Below are positions 1 through 6,794 of a DNA stretch of 7,861 nt, in pieces (within the stretch, counting starts at the first letter, position 1; every line of letters starts with the position of its first letter). The notes under the pieces are model-generated. The model did not search any database, was not told where the DNA came from, and was given only the letters and a program-made list of their open reading frames with translations. A program made the position numbers and the translations under genes. Origin of the DNA: CAYPEL01 sp964409635 (GTDB lineage: Bacteria > Pseudomonadota > Gammaproteobacteria > DSM-19610); contig CAYPEL010000133.1 of assembly GCA_964409635.1 (NCBI GenBank), forward strand, positions 1 through 7,861. Reading direction: 5' to 3'.

Positions 1-322
1 ACGGCGCAAGTTTTGGCGTCTGGGCGACCACGGTTATATCTGCATTTTCTATTTTGTAACCTTTGCCTGAAACACGTTTAAAAACATCCCGCAACAGGTC
101 ACGGCTATCGATATTGGCAAAGCGTTGCTCAGTATCCGGGTAGAGGTGGCCGATATCACCCAGGCTTGCAGCTCCTAGCAGGGCATCACATAAGGCGTGT
201 AAGAGTACGTCACCGTCTGAATGCGCTTTGAGGCTGCGCTCGAATGGAATAGTGACACCACCCAGCTTCAGGGTGCCGCCCTCCTGGAAAGCATGGATAT
301 CAATTCCCTGGCCAATTCTCAT
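1..322 (-). CDS. ispF: 2-C-methyl-D-erythritol 2,4-cyclodiphosphate synthase, C-terminus outside window
   Basis: IspF cyclises 4-diphosphocytidyl-2-C-methyl-D-erythritol 2-phosphate to MEcPP with release of CMP, in the cytosolic MEP isoprenoid pathway. I translated 107 residues from the ATG at 322-320; the family is usually about 157-160 residues, so roughly the last third lies beyond the left edge. Visible signatures are the N-terminus MRIGQGIDIHAF, with metal ligands D8 and H10, the AHSDGD segment (H34-D38), the third metal ligand H42 in LLHAL, and GDIGHLYPDT. The last visible residues (DITVVAQTPKL) match the conserved strand seen in E. coli IspF. The start codon overlaps the ispD stop as ATGA (322-319), implying translational coupling. 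No frameshift is seen in the visible part. Confidence 0.96.
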   Translation of the reverse strand, partial: MRIGQGIDIHAFQEGGTLKLGGVTIPFERSLKAHSDGDVLLHALCDALLGAASLGDIGHLYPDTEQRFANIDSRDLLRDVFKRVSGKGYKIENADITVVAQTPKLAP

Positions 323-1026
323 AATCGGCCCTGTTGTCGGAGGTAATGCTTCGCCAGCGCCAGGTCATCAGGCTTGGTGATTTTGATATTATCCGCATGT
401 CCTTTTACCATCAGGGGATGGTAGCCTGCAGCCTCCATGGCGGAAGCTTCATCGGTCACTTCGACGCCTCTTTCAAGCGCGCTGTTGAGTGCATGCGTCA
501 GTATACCCAGCTTAAACATTTGCGGTGTCTGCGCGTGCCATAGATGCGAACGGTCGATTGTAGTGCGGATAATCTGATGATCGCTGCATTGCTTCATGGT
601 GTCCTGGGCGGGAATCCCCAGCAGCCCTCCCGCTTCGTGATCGGCTATGGTTTCAAGTAACCGCCGCAGATCGGTACGCCGTAAGCAGGGCCGCGCTGCA
701 TCGTGTACCAATACCCAGTTATCATCGGCAATGTCCTCGGCCAAGCGCAACAAACCATTCATCACCGAATAACAACGTTCCCGGCCACCTTCTACCGTCA
801 TGATCGGTTTATCAGGAAACGAAATATGGATATCTTCCGGTAGTTGTTTTTCAGGGCCGATCAGGACAACCCCTTTGATCATGGGTTCTGCGGCCATCAC
901 TTCAAGCGCATAGGAAAGGATCGTTTTGCCGTTTATCTTGAGCAGTTGTTTGGGGGTTTCACTCCCCATTCGCCTGCCGACACCCGCAGCAGGAATCACC
1001 GCCCAGCATGAAATTTCCTGTGTCAT
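319..1026 (-). CDS. ispD: 2-C-methyl-D-erythritol 4-phosphate cytidylyltransferase
   Basis: IspD transfers CMP from CTP to methylerythritol 4-phosphate in the MEP pathway, acting in the cytosol, probably as a homodimer. The protein is 235 residues, the usual family length. It has the nucleotidyltransferase glycine-rich loop PAAGVGRRMG (12-21) with R19 and K26 corresponding to the catalytic Arg and Lys, HDAARP (108-113), DTMK (142-145), R159 in TIDRS, TDEASA (191-196) and ADNIKITKPDD with K215. The ATG at 1026 is preceded by an AGGG Shine-Dalgarno sequence that begins within the ftsB stop codon, only 9 bp upstream. The gene ends in a 4-bp overlap with ispF. The next enzyme step but one is IspF, so the neighbour fits. 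In this operon the CTP substrate is made by the pyrG product. Confidence 0.97.
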   Translation of the reverse strand: MTQEISCWAVIPAAGVGRRMGSETPKQLLKINGKTILSYALEVMAAEPMIKGVVLIGPEKQLPEDIHISFPDKPIMTVEGGRERCYSVMNGLLRLAEDIADDNWVLVHDAARPCLRRTDLRRLLETIADHEAGGLLGIPAQDTMKQCSDHQIIRTTIDRSHLWHAQTPQMFKLGILTHALNSALERGVEVTDEASAMEAAGYHPLMVKGHADNIKITKPDDLALAKHYLRQQGRL

Positions 1027-1035
1027 GGCATTACC

Positions 1036-1311
1036 CTAATCTTTCTCGATAATCTGGTAAAAGGTTTCATCCTTACGGATCATTCCCAGCTCTTCCCGGG
1101 CGCGTTCTTCAATGGCGGCCTGCCCCTGTTTCAGATCCTGGACTTCAGCATCCAGGGTTTGGTTGCGTTCTTCAAGCCTGTTGTTCTCGGCTTTCTGGAT
1201 CTCGACCTGACGGTGCAATTGCCAGACTTCTGCAAGACTGCCGTCGCCTACCCAGAGCCGGTATTGCAACAACACCAGGACGATCAATAAAATCCACAGC
1301 CAACCGCGCAT
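1036..1311 (-). CDS. ftsB: cell division protein FtsB
   Basis: FtsB is a small bitopic inner-membrane protein that forms the FtsQ-FtsL-FtsB complex and helps activate septal peptidoglycan synthesis by FtsWI. The 91-residue product has a short cytoplasmic start, one transmembrane segment (about residues 3-20, WLWILLIVLVLLQY) and a periplasmic coiled coil (about 28-72, rich in Q, E and R with NxxLxxRN-type heptads). It also has the family C-terminal signature EERAREELGMIRKDETFYQII. The length is slightly shorter than E. coli FtsB because the variable C-terminal tail is missing. No good Shine-Dalgarno sequence precedes the ATG. The 118-bp inverted-repeat element ends only 14 bp upstream, so expression may be altered relative to relatives in which ftsB directly follows eno. 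Confidence 0.95.
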   Translation of the reverse strand: MRGWLWILLIVLVLLQYRLWVGDGSLAEVWQLHRQVEIQKAENNRLEERNQTLDAEVQDLKQGQAAIEERAREELGMIRKDETFYQIIEKD

Positions 1312-1317
1312 GGTTCT

Positions 1318-1345
1318 ATTAAACCGTACGTTGATTCCCCGACAA
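1318..1345 (-). promoter_or_regulatory. candidate promoter for ftsB spanning the repeat boundary
   Basis: On the minus strand, TTGTCG (1345-1340, inside the terminal inverted repeat) is separated by 16 bp from TTTAAT (1323-1318, flanking DNA). The -10 box matches five of six consensus bases and the -35 box four of six. The start point would fall at or near the ftsB ATG (1311), giving a nearly leaderless mRNA. This is pattern matching only, and the pair could occur by chance. Confidence 0.25.
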
Positions 1346-1443
1346 ATTATTTACAGACCGCCGGCAGCAAGGATGCTGCCGCCGAGCGTACAGGGATGTA
1401 TTCACAGCGTGTCTGGAAATAATTTGTCGGGGAATCAACGTAC
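1326..1443. repeat. MITE-like element with 33-bp terminal inverted repeats
   Basis: Arms 1326-1358 and 1411-1443 are reverse complements over 33 bp with one mismatch (a at 1353 against c in the partner). They start GTACGTTGATTCCCCG and end TTATTTACAGAC. The 52-bp centre carries a second small hairpin, CGGCAGC (1362-1368) with GCTGCCG (1375-1381), followed by GAGCGTACAGGGATGTATTC. The centre resembles, from memory only, a repeat family seen in several gammaproteobacteria. There is no ORF and no obvious target-site duplication. The element lies 18 bp past the eno stop and 14 bp before the ftsB start, so it fills that spacer. Transcribed RNA would form a long hairpin without a following U-tract, so I do not call it an intrinsic terminator. 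Confidence 0.8.
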
Positions 1444-1461
1444 TCATTAGTATTTGTTTGG

Positions 1462-2745
1462 CTAGCTCAAATGCGGGAACGCAGCAGCACCGGGGTAACT
1501 GCACTTATCCTGCAACTGCTCTTCTATACGCATCAGCCGGTTGTATTTGGCCACCCGGTCAGAACGCGATAGCGAACCGGTCTTGATTTGTGTTGCCGGA
1601 CTGCCAACCGCAATATCGGCGATGATAACGTCTTCAGTCTCACCGGAACGGTGTGACACCACCGCCGAAAAACCAGCTTCTGTGGCCATTTCAATGGCGG
1701 CGATGGTTTCGGTCAAGGTGCCTATCTGGTTGGGTTTGATGAGAATAGAGTTGGTAATATTACCGGTGATGCCACGTTTTAAAATGCTGGTATTGGTGAC
1801 AAATAAATCGTCACCTACCAATTGCACCTTTTTCACCAGCTTATCCGTCAACAGCCGCCAGCCATCCCAGTCGTCTTCAGCCATGCCATCTTCAATCGAA
1901 AGAATCGGATACTGATCCACCCATTTGGCCAGGTATTCGGTAAATTCTTCGGCGGTAAAATGCTTATCTTCTGAATCAAGATGATATTTACCCTCCCGGT
2001 AGAATTCTGAACTGGCCGCATCCAGACCGAGGTAAATATCTTTACCCGGCTTGAATCCGGCTTTCTCAATGGCTTGCAATATGACATCAATAGCGGCTTC
2101 ATTTGAAGGCAAATCAGGTGCAAAGCCACCTTCATCACCGACCGCCGTGTTGAGCTTCATGTCATTTAATACTGACTTCAGCGCGTGAAAGACTTCAGCC
2201 CCATAACGCACGGCCTCTTTAAGACTAGGCGCACCCACCGGCAGGATCATGAATTCCTGCAAGTCAACACTGTTGTTAGCGTGCGCACCGCCATTGATGA
2301 TATTCATCATCGGTACCGGCAGGATGTAGGGGCCATCAGGTTGCAGGTAACGGTATAACGGGGTGTCATTTTCCCTGGCCTGCGCCTGGGCGGCGGCTAA
2401 TGAAACAGCTAATAATGCGTTAGCCCCTAAACGGCTTTTATTATCAGTACCGTCGAGCTCGATGAGTTTTTTATCCAGCGCGGCCTGGTCGCCGGCTGCA
2501 TAACCCTCGACGGCATTGCGTATTTCGCGGTTAACATTGTCCACCGCTTTGCTAACCCCTTTACCGAGGTAGCGGGACTTGTCAGCGTCGCGTAACTCAA
2601 CCGCTTCGCGGCTACCTGTGGAGGCACCAGAGGGTACGGCTGCCCGGCCAACGGCGCCGGACTCCAGAACCACATCGGCTTCTACTGTGGGGTTACCGCG
2701 CGAGTCCAGAATCTCCCTGCCACGAACATCTACAATTTTTGACAT
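1462..2745 (-). CDS. eno: enolase (phosphopyruvate hydratase)
   Basis: Enolase interconverts 2-phosphoglycerate and phosphoenolpyruvate in glycolysis; PEP is also the substrate of the neighbouring KdsA. The 427-residue protein is near full family length. It shows the N-terminal REILDSRGNPT, the mobile loop SGAST (39-43), H155, E164, the general acid E205 in GDEGGFAP, and metal ligands D242 (LDAASSEF), E285 (SIEDG) and D312 (VGDD). The catalytic base is K337 in LIKPNQIG, followed by SHRSGET (364-370, with H365) and K388 in QIKTGS. The ATG at 2745 is preceded by a good GGAG site six bases upstream. The 130-bp leader to kdsA is AT-rich near 2776-2805 (TTAAAA, 18 bp, TAAGAT), a weak possible internal promoter. 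The C-terminal tail PGAAAFPHLS is slightly unusual but contains no frameshift sign. Confidence 0.98.
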   Translation of the reverse strand: MSKIVDVRGREILDSRGNPTVEADVVLESGAVGRAAVPSGASTGSREAVELRDADKSRYLGKGVSKAVDNVNREIRNAVEGYAAGDQAALDKKLIELDGTDNKSRLGANALLAVSLAAAQAQARENDTPLYRYLQPDGPYILPVPMMNIINGGAHANNSVDLQEFMILPVGAPSLKEAVRYGAEVFHALKSVLNDMKLNTAVGDEGGFAPDLPSNEAAIDVILQAIEKAGFKPGKDIYLGLDAASSEFYREGKYHLDSEDKHFTAEEFTEYLAKWVDQYPILSIEDGMAEDDWDGWRLLTDKLVKKVQLVGDDLFVTNTSILKRGITGNITNSILIKPNQIGTLTETIAAIEMATEAGFSAVVSHRSGETEDVIIADIAVGSPATQIKTGSLSRSDRVAKYNRLMRIEEQLQDKCSYPGAAAFPHLS

Positions 2746-2875
2746 TATTACTCCAGGTAAAACAGTTAGCTATAGATCTTACTTAAATTAAATTATTGGT
2801 TTTAATTCGCCGATTATGTGCTTTGAAGATGTGAGGATTTCACCGCAACCTGCAAGCAATGGTGGGGTTCTACTG

Positions 2876-3712
2876 TTAGAGTAAATCTGCTTCTGCAAAG
2901 GGCTGGGCTTTAACCGTACTGTCCAGCGCTTTTAGGATCTGTAACAGTTCGCGCATGCGCTGTAACGGCCAGGCATTTGGGCCATCGCTTAAGGCTTTTT
3001 CCGGTTGCGGGTGGGTTTCCATAAACACCCCGGCGACACCCGCCGCAATTGCGGCACGCGCCAGCACCGGAACAAATTCACGTTGTCCGCCAGAAGCATT
3101 GCCTTGGCCACCCGGCAGTTGTACCGAGTGTGTCGCGTCAAATACAACCGGCGCGCCGGTATCGCGCATAGCAGCGACGGAACGCATATCAGAGACCAGG
3201 TTGTTATAGCCAAAGGATGCGCCACGCTCGCAGACCATAATCTGTTCGTTACCCGCTGCGCGCGCCTTGTCTACCACGTTTTTCATATCCCAGGGTGCAA
3301 GGAACTGGCCTTTCTTAATATTGACGGGCTTAGCCGTTTTCGCGACATTCTGGATAAAATTTGTCTGCCGGCACAAAAAAGCCGGTGTTTGCAACACATC
3401 CACGACAGCCGCCACTTCATCGAGCGGTGTGTCTTCGTGTACATCGGTCAAAACCGGCACACCCACTTCGTCCTTGACCTTTTGCAAGATACGCAAGCCT
3501 TCGGCCATGCCCAGCCCGCGGAAACTACTCGCCGATGAGCGGTTCGCTTTATCGAACGATGATTTGTAAATAAAGGGTATGCCTAGCTCCTCAGTGATTT
3601 TTTTTAACTCAGACGATGTCTCCATCGCCATAGCTTCAGACTCAATCACACAAGGACCGGCGATCAGAAAAAAAGGGGCGTCTAGCCCCACTTCGAATCC
3701 ACATAATTTCAT
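2876..3712 (-). CDS. kdsA: 3-deoxy-8-phosphooctulonate (KDO-8-P) synthase, metal-dependent type
   Basis: KdsA condenses PEP with arabinose 5-phosphate to make KDO-8-phosphate, the precursor of the LPS inner-core sugar KDO. The 278-residue protein shows IAGPCVIES (17-25), the K/R-rich substrate motif KSSFDKANRSS (50-60), TDVHE (89-93), PAFLCRQT (110-117), KKGQFLAPWDMKN, FGYNNLVSDMRS, DATHSVQLPGG (192-202) and FMETHPQPEKALSDGPNA. C21, H195, E232 and D243 line up with the metal ligands known in the Aquifex enzyme (C11, H185, E222, D233), so this is the metal-dependent class; E. coli has Asn in place of the Cys. A modest AAAGG precedes the ATG. It lies 37 bp after pyrG and is almost certainly co-transcribed with it. 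Confidence 0.98.
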   Translation of the reverse strand: MKLCGFEVGLDAPFFLIAGPCVIESEAMAMETSSELKKITEELGIPFIYKSSFDKANRSSASSFRGLGMAEGLRILQKVKDEVGVPVLTDVHEDTPLDEVAAVVDVLQTPAFLCRQTNFIQNVAKTAKPVNIKKGQFLAPWDMKNVVDKARAAGNEQIMVCERGASFGYNNLVSDMRSVAAMRDTGAPVVFDATHSVQLPGGQGNASGGQREFVPVLARAAIAAGVAGVFMETHPQPEKALSDGPNAWPLQRMRELLQILKALDSTVKAQPFAEADLL

Positions 3713-3749
3713 GTTGTTAAGTAACCTTTTAAATTAATACAGAACTAAA

Positions 3750-5423
3750 CTACCTGCCAGCATCGGCGTGTAGTGTATGCGTTGTTGCGGTTGCTTGCCG
3801 GTTTGCATGGTGGGCATTGGCGGCGTTAATAAAACCATTAAACAAGGGGTGACCAGTGCGCGGAGTAGAGGTAAATTCCGGGTGGAACTGGCAAGCCAGG
3901 AACCAAGGGTGATCGTCAATTTCAATGACTTCGACCAGGTTTCCATCCGTAGATATACCGGACAGTTTTAGTCCTGCGGCTTCCAGTTGCTGACGATAGC
4001 TATTATTAAATTCATACCTGTGCCGGTGTCGTTCGACAATTACATCCTTGCCATAAATCTTGCGCGCCAGCGAATCTGCCAGCAACCGGCATTCCTGACC
4101 GCCCAGCCGCATGGTGCCCCCCAAATCAGAGTCCTCAGCGCGTTTTTCAACCGTTCCATCCTGCTGCTGCCACTCGGTAATTAACGCGATCACGGGATGG
4201 GGAGTGGCGCGTTGAAATTCGGTGCTTTGCGCCTCAGCAAGCTGGGCTACATTACGTGCATACTCAATGACGGCAACCTGCATACCCAAACAGATACCGA
4301 GATACGGAATGCCCTGTTCACGCGCATAACGTACAGCCATCACCTTACCTTCCACGCCACGTTCACCAAAACCACCCGGCACTAGAATGGCATCTACGTT
4401 ATCCAGTACGGACAAACCTTGTTCCTCGATGATTTCTGAATCGACGTATTCGATATTCACCTTGGTCTGGGTATGGATGCCTGCATGAACCAAGGCTTCA
4501 GAAAGCGATTTGTAGGACTCGATCAGATTGACATATTTACCGACCATCGCGACGGTCACTTCATGGATCGGGTGCAGCAGCCTGTCGACAACATAGTGCC
4601 ATTGAGATAAATCTGCGGGGGGTAGATCCAGCCGCAGTAAATCGGCGGCGATGTCATCAAGATCCTGTTCGTGCAACAACAAGGGGATCTTGTAGATGCT
4701 ATCGACATCAATTGCAGAGATAACCGCACGTTCCTGAACATTGGTAAACAAGGCGATCTTACGCCGTTCTTCACCGGGTAACGGGCGATCGGCGCGGCAC
4801 ATGAGAATGTCCGGCTGAATACCGATAGAACGCAGCTCTTTCACTGAATGCTGTGTCGGTTTGGTCTTGATTTCACCCGATGCCGCAATGTAAGGCACCA
4901 GGGTCAGGTGCATGTAGATGGCCCGCTCATGACCCAGCTCGACCCCCATCTGCCGAATCGCTTCCATGAACGGCAGGGATTCAATATCACCCACGGTACC
5001 ACCAATTTCCACCATGGCGATGTCCGCGCCTTCAGCGCCTGCACGGATATTACGTTTGATCTCGTCGGTAATATGCGGGATCACTTGCACCGTTCCGCCC
5101 AAGTAATCACCCCGGCGTTCCTTACGGATCACCGCTTCGTAAATCTGTCCCGTGGTAAAATTATTCCGCTTGGACATGGTGGTACTGATAAAGCGCTCGT
5201 AATGCCCAAGGTCAAGATCCGTCTCGGCACCGTCCTCGGTCACATAGACCTCGCCGTGCTGGAATGGGCTCATGGTGCCGGGATCAACATTAATGTAAGG
5301 GTCGAGTTTGAGCATGGTCACTTTCAGACCACGTGCTTCGAGCAATGCACCAAGTGAAGCGGCGGCAATCCCTTTCCCAAGGGAAGAAACCACGCCACCG
5401 GTAATAAAGATATATCGGGTCAT
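3750..5423 (-). CDS. pyrG: CTP synthase (glutamine-hydrolysing)
   Basis: PyrG aminates UTP to CTP using ATP and ammonia from glutamine, and works as a cytosolic tetramer. Its 557 residues have two domains. The N-terminal amidoligase domain (about 1-267) has the P-loop GGVVSSLGKG (9-18, K17) and acidic Mg-binding residues D71 and E139, plus DPYINVDPGTM. The C-terminal class I glutamine amidotransferase domain (about 290-540) has the oxyanion region GGFGERG (350-356), nucleophile C378 in GICLGMQ, and the dyad H514/E516 in QFHPEF. The last about 20 residues (ANAHHANRQATATTHT and on) are a low-complexity tail slightly longer than in E. coli (545 aa). A CGGAG site lies four to five bases before the ATG. 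It is the first gene of the core operon here; the gene often found upstream in relatives (tilS) is absent and accessory DNA is present instead. Confidence 0.98.
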   Translation of the reverse strand: MTRYIFITGGVVSSLGKGIAAASLGALLEARGLKVTMLKLDPYINVDPGTMSPFQHGEVYVTEDGAETDLDLGHYERFISTTMSKRNNFTTGQIYEAVIRKERRGDYLGGTVQVIPHITDEIKRNIRAGAEGADIAMVEIGGTVGDIESLPFMEAIRQMGVELGHERAIYMHLTLVPYIAASGEIKTKPTQHSVKELRSIGIQPDILMCRADRPLPGEERRKIALFTNVQERAVISAIDVDSIYKIPLLLHEQDLDDIAADLLRLDLPPADLSQWHYVVDRLLHPIHEVTVAMVGKYVNLIESYKSLSEALVHAGIHTQTKVNIEYVDSEIIEEQGLSVLDNVDAILVPGGFGERGVEGKVMAVRYAREQGIPYLGICLGMQVAVIEYARNVAQLAEAQSTEFQRATPHPVIALITEWQQQDGTVEKRAEDSDLGGTMRLGGQECRLLADSLARKIYGKDVIVERHRHRYEFNNSYRQQLEAAGLKLSGISTDGNLVEVIEIDDHPWFLACQFHPEFTSTPRTGHPLFNGFINAANAHHANRQATATTHTLHADAGR

Positions 5424-5749
5424 GCGACTCCGGAAATTCAGGAGGACAAAGTACTGCTGGACGGGAAATCAGGTTACCAGAAAAGACCTTTTGGAACAAC
5501 GCTGCAATTCAGTCGATTTGCGCTGCTGACGCTCTCACAAATGCGCCTCAAGCCTGCTCCAGTGGGGGAAATAGCCAGCTTGCCCTGGAGTCGGTCAGTG
5601 ACGGGCTCTTTTCGGACAGCGCCAGTCTCCCTCCCAAGGGGGGATCGACCTTATCCCCCAGCTTCGAATAGCTTCAAGAATGATTAAAATCACCTGATTA
5701 TCAGCGATTCACTCTGGGACCTCCATGCTGCGCTTGCTTATTCTATCAA
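5424..5749. other. non-coding spacer upstream of pyrG
   Basis: This 326-bp stretch lies between pyrG and the decayed response regulator. It should hold the promoter of the pyrG operon on the minus strand, but I see no convincing -35/-10 pair. One hairpin is present, GGGGGAT (5639-5645) with ATCCCCC (5653-5659) and a 7-nt loop; there is no U-tract on either side. A stop-free minus frame at 5551-5673 has no start codon or recognisable protein. I see no RNA gene here. Confidence 0.5.
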
Positions 5750-5860
5750 TTACTCCATCGAAAGAAGCGGAGCATACCGATATCCAGCGGCATAAATGGA
5801 ATAGATCAATTCGTGATCCGGAGAGAGTCCAGTTAATTTTTTTCGCAAATTTCGGATATC
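5750..5860 (-). pseudogene. 3' fragment of an OmpR-family response regulator
   Basis: Minus-strand translation from 5860 to the TAA at 5752-5750 gives 36 residues containing DIRNLRKKL, SPDHELI and SIYAAGYRY, ending LLSME. This is the recognition-helix and C-terminal wing part of an OmpR/PhoB winged-helix domain. It is clearly related to the end of the intact regulator at 6882-7562 (IRNLRNKL, SPEHELI, SIYSVGYRY); about 20 of 35 residues match, while many codons differ, so it is a paralogue or divergent copy rather than a recent duplicate. Everything before the recognition helix, including the whole receiver domain, is gone. Homology stops right at the edge of the hairpin at 5865-5909, so the break coincides with a repeat. 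No start codon or upstream continuation is present, so it cannot be functional. Confidence 0.85.
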
Positions 5861-5864
5861 ACAG

Positions 5865-5909
5865 AAAAGGTGACGGAGGGAATAAAACTTAATTCCTCCG
5901 TCACCTTTT
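5865..5909. repeat. perfect 15-bp inverted repeat hairpin; possible bidirectional terminator
   Basis: AAAAGGTGACGGAGG (5865-5879) is the exact reverse complement of 5895-5909, with a 15-nt AT-rich loop; AAT/ATT pairing extends the stem past one bulged g. The stem runs A-tract, GC-rich core, T-tract on either strand, as in a bidirectional intrinsic terminator. It could therefore end higBA transcription, about 130 bp past the higA stop. It also contains two copies of a motif found elsewhere in the accessory region (6853-6869 and 7759-7780), which points to a dispersed repeat. Both readings may be true. Confidence 0.75.
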
Positions 5910-6040
5910 CCTTATGTTTTTTCCATGATTGGTATTTTCCATTTACTTCCGCTATGTGGTGAATTGGCGTATTGATTCATAAGATTTAAATGTCTTCTTA
6001 TAAAAAACGCTACGCAGGCCAATGCCTCAAACTTTCGACA

Positions 6041-6391
6041 TTAAGCAATTAGGCAGTTGTATGGAATGTTTAAGCCTTCATGTAATCTCTTTATCATAGG
6101 GAGAGTAAGGTTACGTTTCTTATTAAGTACTTCAGAAACACGGGCTCTGGTTCCAAGATACGGCTCCAGATCTTTTCGCGTCAGTGCTTTCTGCTCCATC
6201 AAGAATTTGATAGCCTCAATAGGATCAGACGGCGGCATTGGATAATGTTCTTCCTCATACTTCTCAACCAATAGCATCAGAACATCAAGCTCATCACCTT
6301 TTTCAGTATTACGCTTTGCGCCCCAAAGCTCATCAATACGATTTAACGCCTTCTTTAATTCAGTTTTATTTTTAATCGGTTTCAATTTCAT
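6041..6391 (-). CDS. higA: HigA-family antitoxin, XRE-type helix-turn-helix
   Basis: HigA antitoxins bind and neutralise the HigB mRNA interferase and repress their own operon. The 116-residue product has a charged N-terminal half (about 1-55) and a C-terminal XRE-like helix-turn-helix (about 68-95) with LTRKDLEPYLG, the recognition-helix region TRARVSEVLNKKR, and LTLPMIKRLHEGLNIP. This order, extended N-terminus then HTH, fits the HigA family whose partner is the PF09907-type HigB. It starts 9 bp after the higB stop; its Shine-Dalgarno GAGGT overlaps that stop (TGAGGTC), so the pair is translationally linked. The DNA is AT-rich (23 of 60 GC at 6301-6360, against 35 of 60 at 4321-4380 in pyrG), consistent with horizontal acquisition. 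No frameshift is seen. Confidence 0.9.
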   Translation of the reverse strand: MKLKPIKNKTELKKALNRIDELWGAKRNTEKGDELDVLMLLVEKYEEEHYPMPPSDPIEAIKFLMEQKALTRKDLEPYLGTRARVSEVLNKKRNLTLPMIKRLHEGLNIPYNCLIA

Positions 6392-6400
6392 AACATGACC

Positions 6401-6706
6401 TCAAATATTATCAATATCCTTAATTTCATCGTATTGCTTATGTGTACCTACAAACCGTATAAGTATTCCATGCCTTGTATAATCCGTTAGTGCAACGATA
6501 CGGTATTTATTTCCACAAATGTTAAAAACGACTCGATTGTTCTTCAATATGCTGACATTTCGTAAGTCAGTTTTAAGTTCGCGAGGTGAACTCCATTGTG
6601 CATTTGCGCAGTAGTTATACCATTCAGTCATCTGTCTTTTTGCATCACGGTATTTTGGATTACTTTCCCAGAATATCCTAAGCATAGATTTCGCTACAAC
6701 TCTCAT
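6401..6706 (-). CDS. higB: HigB-family toxin, ribosome-dependent mRNA interferase (RelE superfamily)
   Basis: HigB toxins cleave mRNA on translating ribosomes and slow growth when the antitoxin is lost. The 101-residue protein matches the HigB_toxin family pattern: RVVAKSMLRIFWESNP at the N-terminus, W30-Y31 region, then SSPRELKTDLRN, RVVFNICGNKYRIVA (58-72) and the closing signature IRFVGTHKQYDEI (83-95). H89, K90 and Y92 lie where polar catalytic residues of this family are expected; I cannot assign the catalytic set with certainty. All family blocks are intact, so it is likely active. The toxin gene comes first, the order typical of higBA. No clear Shine-Dalgarno sequence precedes the ATG; with the candidate promoter at 6713-6741 the mRNA may be leaderless. 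Confidence 0.92.
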   Translation of the reverse strand: MRVVAKSMLRIFWESNPKYRDAKRQMTEWYNYCANAQWSSPRELKTDLRNVSILKNNRVVFNICGNKYRIVALTDYTRHGILIRFVGTHKQYDEIKDIDNI

Positions 6707-6712
6707 AGCAGG

Positions 6713-6741
6713 ATACTAGCGCGCTCCCTTAGTGGGATCAA
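6713..6741 (-). promoter_or_regulatory. candidate higBA promoter and operator
   Basis: On the minus strand TTGATC (6741-6736) is followed after 17 bp by TAGTAT (6718-6713); each box matches four of six consensus bases. The perfect 8-bp palindrome AGCGCGCT (6718-6725) overlaps the end of the -10 box and the spacer, and TCCC-ACTAA-GGGA forms a second small inverted repeat; either could be a HigA operator. The -10 box ends 6 bp before the higB ATG, so transcription would start at about the start codon. Confidence 0.4.
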
Positions 6742-6794
6742 TGAAAATATTATGGAGAAAAATTCGAAAAGGGAATGGAGGAGTACACATGCCA

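Noticed and set aside
1326..1443. CRISPR repeats or a rho-independent terminator of eno
   Set aside because: The two arms are inverted, not direct, and number only two, so this is not CRISPR. The hairpin lacks a U-tract, so an intrinsic terminator is not supported.
3005..3538. 177-codon plus-strand open frame
   Set aside because: Antisense to kdsA; the kdsA translation carries every family motif without interruption and the plus-strand product resembles nothing known.
4848..5357. 169-codon plus-strand open frame
   Set aside because: It is antisense to the conserved amidoligase domain of pyrG, has no recognisable domain, and follows from the codon composition of the real gene.
5639..5659. 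GGGGGAT/ATCCCCC hairpin as an intrinsic terminator
   Set aside because: The stem is convincing but neither strand has a T-run after it, so it does not meet the terminator pattern.
5551..5673. 41-codon stop-free minus-strand stretch upstream of pyrG
   Set aside because: No start codon or ribosome binding site, bounded by TGA on both sides, and no family I recognise; a chance opening in GC-rich spacer is more likely.
5912..6060. Integron attC site beside higBA, since such pairs are common integron cassettes
   Set aside because: I looked for paired core sites (GTTRRRY and RYYYAAC) and an imperfect hairpin past the higA stop. Only a stray TTAGGCA-like string and the small AGGC-CAAT-GCCT hairpin are present.
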